Assembly (NCBI GenBank): GCA_964475735.1
Contig: CAYYYI010000117.1
Coordinates: forward strand, 1 to 8,613
DNA length: 8,613 bases
From: UCB2 sp964475735
Lineage (GTDB): Bacteria; Chloroflexota; Dehalococcoidia; Tepidiformales; Tepidiformaceae
Direction of reading: 5' to 3'
Position 1 is the first letter of the stretch; each line of letters begins with the position of its first letter. Shown here in pieces: positions 1-6,154 of the stretch. Made by a program: the position numbers and the translations under genes. The notes beneath the pieces are model-generated. The model saw only the letters and a list, made by a program, of their open reading frames with translations, did not search any database and was not told where the DNA came from.

Positions 1-423
1 GTGGGGCAGGTGTTCGAGCACCACTGGGGCCGCACCATCAACGAGGGCGACAACAGCCTCTTTTCCAGCCTTACGCTGAGCTACAACCCCCACTACTTCA
101 ACGCCGAGTTCGCGAAGGCCCACGGCCATCCCGGGATCGTGGTCAACCCTCTGCTCGTCTTCCTCACTGCCTTCGGGCTTTCGGTAGAGGACCTGAGCGA
201 AGCGGGCGGCCTCTTCCTCGGCGTCGACGCGCTGACGTATCACCAGCCGGTCTATCCCGGGGACACGCTGACCGCGCGCAGCACTGTCACGGACACGCGC
301 GAGTCGGGCAGCCGCCCGGACCACGGCATCGTCACCTGGCGCACCGAAGGCTTCAATCAGCACGGGGAATGCGTCATCGACTTCCGCCGCACGAATCTCA
401 TCATCAAGCGGGGAGGACGCTGA
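1..423 (+). CDS. MaoC-family enoyl-CoA hydratase, 5'-truncated
   Basis: A hot-dog-fold MaoC-type hydratase/dehydratase, which would add or remove water on an enoyl-CoA in the cytoplasm. 140 residues are visible and the gene very probably starts upstream. The GTG at base 1 reads as an internal Val: by alignment with the MaoC at 2263-2748, about 20 N-terminal residues (the segment before Phe-Glu-His) are missing. Visible blocks are FEHHWGRTINEGDN (5-18), the active-site loop LSYNPHYFNAEFA (26-38) and the core PVYPGDTLTA (83-92). Odd: the Asp and His of the canonical GDxNPxH dyad align with Ser27 and Tyr32, so catalysis or substrate may differ from ordinary R-hydratases. The stop lies 2 nt before the next start, so the genes are co-translated. 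Family call is firm; mesaconyl- or itaconyl-CoA-like hydratase is only an inference from the neighbours. Confidence 0.85.
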   Translation: MGQVFEHHWGRTINEGDNSLFSSLTLSYNPHYFNAEFAKAHGHPGIVVNPLLVFLTAFGLSVEDLSEAGGLFLGVDALTYHQPVYPGDTLTARSTVTDTRESGSRPDHGIVTWRTEGFNQHGECVIDFRRTNLIIKRGGR

Positions 424-425
424 CC

Positions 426-1583
426 ATGGGCTACATCACCGAAGAGCGTCGCATGATCCAGCAGACCGCGCGCGACTTCGCCATGAAGGAGGTCCTGCCC
501 GTCGCCAATGAGCTCGACCGGGTCAAGGGCGACATCCCCATGTCGCTTCGCGACAAGATGGCCGAACTGGGCTATTTCGGCATGCGAATCCCCGAGGAGT
601 ACGGAGGCCTGGGCCTGGGAGCCTTCGAGTACATCCTCGTGACGGAGGAGCTGGCGCGGGCCTGGATGAGCGTGGCGAGCATCATCGCCCGCGGGAATGG
701 TCTTGGCGGCGGCTTCAGCAAAGAGCAGCGGCAGAATTACCTCCCGCGCATGGCCCGGGGCGAGTTCCTGGGCGCGGTCGCCCTGTCCGAACCCGAAGCC
801 GGATCCGACCTGGCGAACGTCCAGTGCAAGGCCACGCTCGACGGCGACGGGTGGGTCATCAACGGCAACAAGATGTGGTGCACCTTCGCCGACGGCGCCG
901 ACTTCATGACGGTCCTCTGCCGGATCGGCGAAATGGACCCGGCCCGCCGCCACGCAGGGACGGCCCAGTTCTTCTTCGAAAAGGAACGCGGGACCCTCCC
1001 GCCCGGCATCAGCGGCACCCCCATCCACAAAATTGGCTACCACGGGTGGAAGACCTGGGAGCTCCGCTTCGAAGACTTCCGCGTCCCGCTTTCCGCCCGG
1101 CTGGGAACCGACCGGGGCGACGACGCGGGATTCAAGGGCGCGATGGGATTCCTCGAAACGGCACGCGCCCACACCGCCGCCCGCTCAATCGGCCTTGCCC
1201 GCGGCGGCCTGGAAGATGCCACCGCCTACGCGAAGCAGCGGGTCCAGTTTGGCCAGCCGATCGCGAAGTTCCAGGCGATCCGTTTCAAGCTCGCCGAAAT
1301 GGCCGCCGAGATCGAGGCCGCGCGCCAGCTCATGTACTTTGTGTGCGACGCCATCGATTCGGGCCGCCGCTGCGACAAGGAGGCGGCCATGGCCAAGTGG
1401 TTCGCCAGCGAAATGTCCGAACGCGTAACCAGCGAAGCCCTCCAGATACACGGCGGCTACGGCTACACGACCGAGCTCCCCATCGAGCGTTACTGGCGCG
1501 ACGCCCGCCTGACCAAGATCTTCGAAGGCACTTCCGAGATTCAGCTCCGCATCATCTCCGACCGCGTCATCGGTGACCGTTGA
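426..1583 (+). CDS. Acyl-CoA dehydrogenase (short-chain/branched type)
   Basis: FAD-dependent acyl-CoA dehydrogenase of 385 residues, the usual length; it makes a 2,3-enoyl-CoA and passes electrons to ETF. Domains: N-terminal helices about 1-115; beta domain about 116-225 with the FAD-binding block ALSEPEAGSDL (119-129) and NGNKMWCTFADGADF (146-160); C-terminal helices about 235-385. QRVQFGQPIAKFQ (271-283) and IHGGYGYT (341-348) are typical, and Glu367 in IFEGTSEIQ is the MCAD-type catalytic base. The ATG at 426 is preferred over the in-frame ATG at 369: it has GGAGG at 412-416, follows the MaoC stop by 2 nt, and the extra 19 residues look like out-of-frame hydratase sequence. Context with MaoC, CoA-transferase and CitE suggests a branched or dicarboxylyl-CoA substrate (for example methylsuccinyl-CoA or a leucine/isoleucine intermediate). 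The substrate cannot be read from the sequence. Confidence 0.93.
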   Translation: MGYITEERRMIQQTARDFAMKEVLPVANELDRVKGDIPMSLRDKMAELGYFGMRIPEEYGGLGLGAFEYILVTEELARAWMSVASIIARGNGLGGGFSKEQRQNYLPRMARGEFLGAVALSEPEAGSDLANVQCKATLDGDGWVINGNKMWCTFADGADFMTVLCRIGEMDPARRHAGTAQFFFEKERGTLPPGISGTPIHKIGYHGWKTWELRFEDFRVPLSARLGTDRGDDAGFKGAMGFLETARAHTAARSIGLARGGLEDATAYAKQRVQFGQPIAKFQAIRFKLAEMAAEIEAARQLMYFVCDAIDSGRRCDKEAAMAKWFASEMSERVTSEALQIHGGYGYTTELPIERYWRDARLTKIFEGTSEIQLRIISDRVIGDR

Positions 1584-1591
1584 TGGGCCGG

Positions 1592-1879
1592 CTATCTTCC
1601 CCCCGGAGGCCACTGGCGGTTGCCATTGAGAACGCGCAGGATCACCACATTATCCCGGTCGGCCCGGTACACGATGAGGTAGGGAGTTCCCGTTACACTG
1701 AACTCGCGGGTCGCCGGGTGCCGGCCCTGGCGCCCCGCCTCTGGAAAGCCGGAAAGCACGGCAACGGCCTCGATCACCCGGTGAGCGAAATTCGCGGCGG
1801 CGCCCGGGTTGTCCGCGGCAATGTAGGCCCGCGCCTCCGCGAGGTCCCCGAGCGCCAACCTGGTCCAGGTGATGGTCAC
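1592..1879 (-). CDS. RelE/ParE-family toxin of a type II TA module
   Basis: Small RelE/ParE-superfamily toxin, 95 residues (PF05016-like). Family members either cleave mRNA on the ribosome or poison gyrase, and this sequence does not decide which. Seen: the N-terminal strand ITWTRLALGDL (3-13), helix with YIAADNP (19-25), PEAGRQGRHPATREF (46-60), PYLIVYR (66-72) and the C-terminal strand VVILRVLNGNRQWP (78-91). The last block usually reads VLHGxRxWP; here Asn replaces His. The start chosen is the GTG at 1879-1877, which overlaps the antitoxin stop as GTGA and gives the normal family length. A longer in-frame ATG at 1930 lies inside the antitoxin gene and adds sequence with no family resemblance. 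The stop lies 8 bp from the convergent acyl-CoA dehydrogenase stop. Confidence 0.88.
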   Translation of the reverse strand: MTITWTRLALGDLAEARAYIAADNPGAAANFAHRVIEAVAVLSGFPEAGRQGRHPATREFSVTGTPYLIVYRADRDNVVILRVLNGNRQWPPGGR

Positions 1880-2181
1880 GCAGGTTCCGGCAGGGGCTTC
1901 TCGCTGTCGGTGCCCCACGATTCCAGCCACTCCTTCACCCGCGCGTGGCCAGTCACCAGACCCGCATCGGCCTGCGCGATTCCTGCCTCCACCGCGGACG
2001 TGAAGAGCCGGTCGTTCATCTCGTCGTACGCCTCCGGCGAAAGCACGACCGCTGCCGGGCGCCCGTTCTGGGTGATGACGATGGGGCAGCCAGATTCGCC
2101 CATTTCCCGCAGCAACCGCGACGCATGCGCCTTGAAGTCCCCCAACGGAACGATCCCTGTGGAAACACGCAACTCACCCAT
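1876..2181 (-). CDS. Phd/YefM-family antitoxin
   Basis: Antitoxin of 101 residues (PF02604-like). Such proteins bind and neutralise the partner toxin and, with it, repress their own promoter. Seen: the DNA-binding/dimer region with VPLGDFKAHASRLL (11-24) and the hallmark block PIVITQNGRPAAVVLSPEAY (33-52), then a toxin-binding tail with helical segments through VKEWLESWG (82-90). The ATG at 2181 is supported by AGGAG 8 nt upstream and by a perfect TATAAT about 34 nt upstream on the same strand. It is first in a two-gene operon with a 4-bp stop/start overlap to the toxin. The pair sits on the strand opposite to the flanking catabolic genes. Confidence 0.92.
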   Translation of the reverse strand: MGELRVSTGIVPLGDFKAHASRLLREMGESGCPIVITQNGRPAAVVLSPEAYDEMNDRLFTSAVEAGIAQADAGLVTGHARVKEWLESWGTDSEKPLPEPA

Positions 2182-2215
2182 CCCGGACTCTCCTGAAGAT
2201 TCGAATGCAGACCTG

Positions 2216-2221
2216 ATTATA
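2216..2221 (-). promoter_or_regulatory. Probable -10 box of the toxin-antitoxin operon
   Basis: The minus strand reads a perfect TATAAT here, 34 nt before the antitoxin ATG, giving an expected leader of roughly 25-30 nt. No good -35 hexamer is seen at 16-18 bp spacing. A 5-bp inverted repeat (CATCC, AGAA, GGATG; 2225-2238) lies just upstream of the box, and an 8-bp palindrome ATTCGAAT (2199-2206) lies just downstream. Either could be the autoregulatory operator that Phd/YefM antitoxins usually have; both are short and unproven. Confidence 0.5.
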
Positions 2222-2262
2222 GACCATCCAGAAGGATGCTCTCATTGGAGGCGTGAAGCATC

Positions 2263-2748
2263 ATGACCCGCCCGCTCAGCAGCCTGACCGCCAACGACAA
2301 CTATTTCGAGGACTTCGTCCCCGGCGCCGCCTTCGAACACGCCCGCGGCAAGACCGTCACGGAAATGGACAACGTCCTCATCACCAACCTCGTGATGAAC
2401 ACGGCCGAGGGCCACTTCAACGAAGACCGCATGTCCCGCGGGCCGCTCAAGCACCGGATTGTGTTCGGTGGCATTACCGCGGCCATGGTCATCGGGCTGG
2501 CGATGCAGGACACGGGCGAGAACGCCCTTGCCGAGCTTTCCATGGACGGCGTTCGCTTCAAGACCCCGGTCTTTCACGGCGACACCCTCTACGCCTACAC
2601 GGAGGTGGTTTCCGTCAGCGATGCGGACCGCCCCGATGCCGGAATCGTCCACTTCCGCCACCTTGGCCTGAACCAGGACGGCCGCACGGTCTTCGAGGGC
2701 GAGCGCCGCGTGCTCATCAAGCGCCGCAGCCACTGGGGCGAACGGTGA
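2263..2748 (+). CDS. MaoC-family hydratase, mesaconyl/itaconyl-CoA hydratase-like
   Basis: Single hot-dog MaoC protein of 161 residues. Seen: YFEDFVPGAAFEHARGKTVT (14-33), EMDNVLITNLVMNT (34-47), the active-site loop ending in HFN (51-53), GGITAAMVIGLAMQDT (69-84), MDGVRFKTPVFHGDTLYAYTE (94-114) and GIVHFRHLGLNQDG (127-140). The canonical catalytic dyad is represented by Asn46 and His51, an Asn-for-Asp pattern that I recall from the mesaconyl/itaconyl-CoA hydratase branch, where the loop reads like MNTxxxHF. The start has GGAGG at 2247-2251. The stop overlaps the CoA-transferase GTG by 4 bp, so the two are translationally coupled. It likely hydrates a branched unsaturated dicarboxylyl-CoA (for example mesaconyl-CoA to methylmalyl- or citramalyl-CoA). 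Family call is firm; substrate is inferred from motif and neighbours. Confidence 0.88.
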   Translation: MTRPLSSLTANDNYFEDFVPGAAFEHARGKTVTEMDNVLITNLVMNTAEGHFNEDRMSRGPLKHRIVFGGITAAMVIGLAMQDTGENALAELSMDGVRFKTPVFHGDTLYAYTEVVSVSDADRPDAGIVHFRHLGLNQDGRTVFEGERRVLIKRRSHWGER

Positions 2749-3968
2749 GCCAGCCACTCCCGCCCGGGGCGCTGGAAGGGGTCCGAATCATCGACCTCAC
2801 CCAGATGCTGTCCGGTCCCTTCTGCACGATGCTCCTTCGCGATCTCGGCGCCGACGTCATCAAGGTCGAGCCGCTCACCGGCGACCCGGTGCGCGAGAAC
2901 GCCCGCGCTCCCGGGGACACGGTCCGTTCGTACGGCGGCTACTTCCAGAGCATCAACCGTGGCAAACGCAGCATCGCCATCGACCTGAAGTCGGCCGAGG
3001 GCGTGGAGATCGTTCGCCGCCTGGCGGCCGGGGCCGACGTGTTGATGGAGAACTACAAAGCGGGGGTGATGGAGCGTCTGGGCCTGGCCTACGAGACGCT
3101 GGCCCCACTCAACCGCCGCCTCGTCTACGCCTGCATTCGCGGGTTCGGAGACCCCCGCACCGGCGAGAGCCCGTACGTGGACTGGCCCGCATTCGACGTC
3201 GTCGCCCAGGCCATGGGCGGCCTCCTGAGCATGACGGGCCCCGGCCCCGGCCAGCCGATGCGCGCCGGTCCCGCCATTGGCGATATCGTCCCGGGCATGA
3301 TGACGGCCCTCGGCATCGTCTCCGCCGTGTTCCACGCCTCCCGCACGGGCGAAGGCCAGTTCCTGGACGTCGGCATGTACGACACAGTCCTCGCCCTGTG
3401 TGAACAGATCGTCTACCGGCACTCCTACCTGGACGAGGTGACGGAGCCTTCGGGGAACGGGCACCCGTTCCTCTGCCCCTTCGACGTGTTCCCGGCAAGC
3501 GACGGAGCGGTGGCGATCTGCGCGCCGCTGGACCACCTCTGGCAAGGGCTCTGCATGGCCATGGAGCGCCCGGACCTCGCAGCCGACGAGACCCTTGCCA
3601 GGGCCGCTGACCGCGCCCGCAACTGCGGCCGCGTGCGCGCGGAGATCTCGGCGTGGACATCCACGCGAACGAAGGTCCAGATTGTGGCGGTCCTGGGCGG
3701 GCGCATTCCCTGCGGCCCGGCCAACTCCATAGTCGATATCGTGAATGACCCGCACGTGGCAGCGCGCGGCATGCTGCCGGAGATCGAGCAGCCGGGGATC
3801 GATCGCAAGGTGCGGGTACCTTCGAGCCCAATCAAGATGACGGCGACCCCGGCCGGACCTCGCGGCCGCGCCCCCCTGCTGGGCGAACACACCACCGAAG
3901 TGCTCGCGCTCGCCGGCTATTCCGAAGACGCGATCAAGAGCCTTTTCGCCAGCGGCGTGGTCCGCTGA
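2745..3968 (+). CDS. Family III CoA-transferase (CaiB/BaiF type)
   Basis: Family III CoA-transferase of 407 residues, the usual length. Enzymes of this fold (formyl-CoA transferase, CaiB, mesaconyl-CoA C1-C4 transferase, alpha-methylacyl-CoA racemase) form interlocked dimers and move CoA between carboxylates. Seen: LEGVRIIDLTQMLSGPFCTM (10-29), LRDLGADVIKVEP (31-43), NRGKRSIAIDLKS (71-83), DVLMENYKAGVMERLGL (98-114), and the loop AGPAIGDIVPGM (174-185), where Asp180 aligns with the catalytic Asp169 of formyl-CoA transferase. The motif TGEGQFLDVGMYD (201-213) and the end block PLLGEHTTEVL (377-387) complete the family pattern. The start is the GTG at 2745 within a GTGA overlap; the frame is open further upstream, but that sequence is hydratase read in the wrong frame. 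Between a mesaconyl-CoA hydratase-like and a CitE-like gene, an intramolecular mesaconyl-CoA transferase or C5-dicarboxylate activation role is plausible. Confidence 0.92.
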   Translation: MSQPLPPGALEGVRIIDLTQMLSGPFCTMLLRDLGADVIKVEPLTGDPVRENARAPGDTVRSYGGYFQSINRGKRSIAIDLKSAEGVEIVRRLAAGADVLMENYKAGVMERLGLAYETLAPLNRRLVYACIRGFGDPRTGESPYVDWPAFDVVAQAMGGLLSMTGPGPGQPMRAGPAIGDIVPGMMTALGIVSAVFHASRTGEGQFLDVGMYDTVLALCEQIVYRHSYLDEVTEPSGNGHPFLCPFDVFPASDGAVAICAPLDHLWQGLCMAMERPDLAADETLARAADRARNCGRVRAEISAWTSTRTKVQIVAVLGGRIPCGPANSIVDIVNDPHVAARGMLPEIEQPGIDRKVRVPSSPIKMTATPAGPRGRAPLLGEHTTEVLALAGYSEDAIKSLFASGVVR

Positions 3969-3988
3969 GCCCAACGGGAGAATTACCG

Positions 3989-4888
3989 ATGCGCCTGCGC
4001 CGTTCTGAGCTTTCCACCCCCGGCAGCAACGAGAGGATGATGGAGAAGGCCGCGGCCAGCAGCGCCGACCTCGTGTTCCTCGACCTTGAAGACGCCGTTG
4101 CCCCGGCCGAGAAGGTCTCGGCCCGCGCGAAGATAGTGACGGCTCTCCGCACCCACGATTGGGGCCGCAAGACTCGGTCCATCCGCATCAACAACGTCGA
4201 GACGGAGTGGGCCTTCGAAGACGTCATCCACATCGTCGAAGAGGCCGGGGACGTCCTCGACATCATCATCATCCCCAAGGTGAAGAGCGCCGAGGACGTG
4301 CGCTGGGTCGACACCCTGCTCTCCCAAATCGAGCGCAAGCACCGTTGGGAGCGCCGAATCGGCCTCGAAGTCCTCATCGAAGAGGTAGAGGCGATGATCA
4401 ACGTCGAGGAGATCGCACGCTCGACGCCCCGGCTTGAGGCGCTCATCTTCGGCCCTGGCGACTACTCGGCCTCGCAGGGGGTGCGCGTCGATGCCGTCGG
4501 CGGAATCAGCCGCGACTACCCGGGTGACGTGTGGCACTACGCCCGCAACAAGGTCGTCATCGCGGCCAAGGCGGCGGGAATCGAAGCTGTGGACGGCCCC
4601 TTCGCGGACTTCAAGGACGAGGAAGGGTACCGGCGCGAATGCACCCGCGCTGCCGTGCTTGGCTTCACCGGCAAGTGGGCCATCCACCCAAGCCAGGTTC
4701 CCATCGCCAACGAGGTGTTCTCGCCCACCGAGAGGCAGGTCGAACGCGCCCGGAAGATGATCGCCGCCTATGAGGAGGCCGAGCGCCAGGGGCTCGGCGC
4801 GGTGGCGGTCGATGGTGTAATGGTGGATGCAGCTTCGGCGCGGCTGATGAAAAACGTGACCGCAAAGGCGGATGCTATCGGGATGTAG
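3989..4888 (+). CDS. CitE/malyl-CoA lyase-like aldolase (HpcH/HpaI family)
   Basis: TIM-barrel HpcH/HpaI-fold CoA-ester lyase of 299 residues, the size of CitE-like and small malyl/citramalyl-CoA lyases. It should cleave a 3-hydroxy dicarboxylyl-CoA into an acyl-CoA and an oxoacid with Mg2+. Seen: STPGSNERMMEKA (9-21), LVFLDLEDAVAPAEK (28-42) followed by ARAK, IRINNVETEW (65-74), and GLEVLIEEVEAMINVEEIA (125-143) with Glu131 as probable metal ligand. Asp158 in FGPGDYSASQG (154-164) is the second ligand, followed by GFTGKWAIHPSQV (225-237) and the tail VDGVMVDAASARL (274-286), which carries a conserved Asp. GGGAG lies upstream of the ATG at 3989; the gap to the CoA-transferase stop is 20 nt, so same operon. 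There is no nearby citrate lyase CitD/CitF, so a stand-alone (S)-citramalyl-, beta-methylmalyl- or malyl-CoA lyase is more likely than citrate lyase. Confidence 0.92.
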   Translation: MRLRRSELSTPGSNERMMEKAAASSADLVFLDLEDAVAPAEKVSARAKIVTALRTHDWGRKTRSIRINNVETEWAFEDVIHIVEEAGDVLDIIIIPKVKSAEDVRWVDTLLSQIERKHRWERRIGLEVLIEEVEAMINVEEIARSTPRLEALIFGPGDYSASQGVRVDAVGGISRDYPGDVWHYARNKVVIAAKAAGIEAVDGPFADFKDEEGYRRECTRAAVLGFTGKWAIHPSQVPIANEVFSPTERQVERARKMIAAYEEAERQGLGAVAVDGVMVDAASARLMKNVTAKADAIGM

Positions 4889-4897
4889 CCGGCCGAA

Positions 4898-4927
4898 TTG
4901 ACACGCTTTCATTCACGGCCCTACTCT
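4898..4927 (+). promoter_or_regulatory. Candidate promoter for the downstream acyl-CoA dehydrogenase
   Basis: A consensus -35 TTGACA at 4898-4903 is followed after 18 bp by TACTCT at 4922-4927, which keeps T1, A2 and T6 of the -10 consensus. The expected start of transcription, near 4934, falls inside the inverted repeat at 4932-4954, a normal arrangement for repression. The -10 match is weak, so this is a suggestion only. Confidence 0.35.
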
Positions 4928-4931
4928 CACC

Positions 4932-4954
4932 TCTGATGTGACACTGGCATCAGA
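4932..4954. promoter_or_regulatory. Inverted-repeat operator candidate
   Basis: Perfect 7-bp arms TCTGATG (4932-4938) and CATCAGA (4948-4954) are separated by 9 bp in the spacer before the dehydrogenase gene at 4991. The spacer contains TGACACTG, an 8-mer also found in the palindromic region at 8560-8582 on the other strand. Size and symmetry fit a dimeric regulator of the TetR or GntR kind. No regulator gene is in the window. Confidence 0.45.
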
Positions 4955-4990
4955 TCAGAACTGAACAGCTGTAGTAGCACGGAGGCGAGC

Positions 4991-6148
4991 GTGGATTTCG
5001 GACTCACAAAGGACCAGCTAGCACTACGCTCTCAGATCGACTCATGGCTTGATGAGATTTCCCCAGTAGTCGGTGAGTCCCTCAGCAACGAGATTTCGAA
5101 TTTCGAGGCTGCAAGCACCTTCACCAAATTGGCTTCCAGGAAGGGCTGGCTTGCTCCCTCATGGCCTCGCCAGTACGGCGGCATGGAGGCTTCCCCGATC
5201 GAGCAGGCGATCTTCTCGGAGCGCTACGCCTATCGGCGCGTTCCGACTGGACTCACCATTGTTCCGATCGGCTTTGCCGGTCCGACTATCATCCACTTCG
5301 GCACGGACGAGCAGAAGAAGCGCTTTCTTCCTGGCATCACGGCTGGCGAAACCATCTGGTGCCAGGGGTTCAGCGAGCCGGGCGCTGGTTCCGATTTGGC
5401 GTCGCTGCAGGCCCGCGCTGTCCGCGACGGGGACTCCTACGTCGTCAACGGCCAGAAGATCTGGACTTCGTTCGGCCACCTCGCCGACTGGTGCATTCTC
5501 CTGGCTCGCACGGACTTCGAGGCGCCCAAACACCGGGGCATCAGCTACTTCCTTCTCGATATGAAGTCCCCCGGAGTCACCGTCCGCCCTCTGATAAATA
5601 TGGCCAATACTCACGGATTCAATGAGGTTTACCTCGAAGACGTCCGGATTCCGGCCGAAAATCTGCTGGGCGAAGAGAACCGTGGCTGGTACGTGGCAAC
5701 AGCCACGCTTGACTTCGAACGGTCGAGCATCGGGGGCACAGCCTCGACGCGCCGCGCAGTCGACGATGCGATCGCGGCCATGAAGGAAGGGACGCTACCG
5801 CGACCGCAACATTCCCGGAACAAGCTCGCGGACCTGGTAATCGCCTGCGAGGTGGGGCAATGGCTTGCCTACCGCGTGGCGTGGCTCCAGGGTGCTGGCG
5901 CAATTCCCAACCACGAGGCGAGCACGGCCAAGTTGTTCGCCTCCGAACTTGCCCAGCGGGCGGCAAACGCGCTCATCGGCATGGTGGGACTCGGCGGACA
6001 GCTTCGCGTGGACGAGTCCCGCGCGCCGCTTCAGGGCATCCTGCCCGAAGACTATATGCACCTGGTTGCGCTCACGATTGCCGGCGGAACGAGCGAAGTC
6101 CAGCGAGGCATTATCGCGACCCGCGGCCTGGGAATGCCCAGGGGCTAG
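4991..6148 (+). CDS. Acyl-CoA dehydrogenase, Actinobacteria/FadE-like subfamily
   Basis: Second acyl-CoA dehydrogenase, 385 residues, of the class that begins MDFxLT and ends with GMPRG or LGLPR. Seen: YGGMEASPIEQAIFSERYA (62-80), the FAD-binding region QGFSEPGAGSDLASLQARA (125-143), VNGQKIWTSFGHLADWCILL (152-171), FNEVYLEDVRIPAENLLGEE (210-229) and the tail IAGGTSEVQRGIIATRGLG (363-381). Odd relative to the enzyme at 426-1583: the MCAD-type catalytic Glu is Gly365 (IAGGTSE rather than IFEGTSE). Glu243 in LDFERS aligns with the alternative base of isovaleryl-CoA dehydrogenase (LDLER, Glu254), so it is probably active. The GTG start has GGAGG at 4981-4985. The first 40 or so codons use CTA, GCA, TCA, ACA and GTA, unusual for this window. 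It is a single-gene transcription unit by layout, convergent with the flavin reductase. The substrate is unknown; some relatives act on bulky or steroid-like acyl-CoAs as heteromers. Confidence 0.92.
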   Translation: MDFGLTKDQLALRSQIDSWLDEISPVVGESLSNEISNFEAASTFTKLASRKGWLAPSWPRQYGGMEASPIEQAIFSERYAYRRVPTGLTIVPIGFAGPTIIHFGTDEQKKRFLPGITAGETIWCQGFSEPGAGSDLASLQARAVRDGDSYVVNGQKIWTSFGHLADWCILLARTDFEAPKHRGISYFLLDMKSPGVTVRPLINMANTHGFNEVYLEDVRIPAENLLGEENRGWYVATATLDFERSSIGGTASTRRAVDDAIAAMKEGTLPRPQHSRNKLADLVIACEVGQWLAYRVAWLQGAGAIPNHEASTAKLFASELAQRAANALIGMVGLGGQLRVDESRAPLQGILPEDYMHLVALTIAGGTSEVQRGIIATRGLGMPRG

Positions 6149-6154
6149 AGCGAG

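Noticed and set aside
369..425. Upstream ATG that would extend the first acyl-CoA dehydrogenase by 19 residues
   Set aside because: The extension overlaps the MaoC coding region, has no family homology, and the ATG at 426 has a good ribosome-binding site.
1580..2266. A 228-codon open frame on the plus strand across the toxin-antitoxin region
   Set aside because: It is the antisense of two well-recognised TA genes, has no family resemblance and no ribosome-binding site; long spurious frames are expected at this GC content.
2595..3974. A 459-codon minus-strand open frame
   Set aside because: It lies opposite the CoA-transferase, whose motifs are unmistakable; its translation is rich in Ala, Gly, Arg and His with no recognisable domain.
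4262..4273. ATC triplet run resembling a microsatellite
   Set aside because: It encodes consecutive Ile residues in a core beta strand of the lyase; four repeats are not evidence of a phase-variable tract.
3983..4912. A 309-codon minus-strand open frame
   Set aside because: It is the mirror of the CitE-like lyase gene and shows no protein-family signature.
4891..4920. Possible terminator hairpin after the CitE-like gene (GGCCGAAT paired with ATTC-AC-GGCC)
   Set aside because: The stem needs a 2-nt bulge, has a 12-nt loop and no T-tract; it also overlaps the TTGACA element, so I do not call it.
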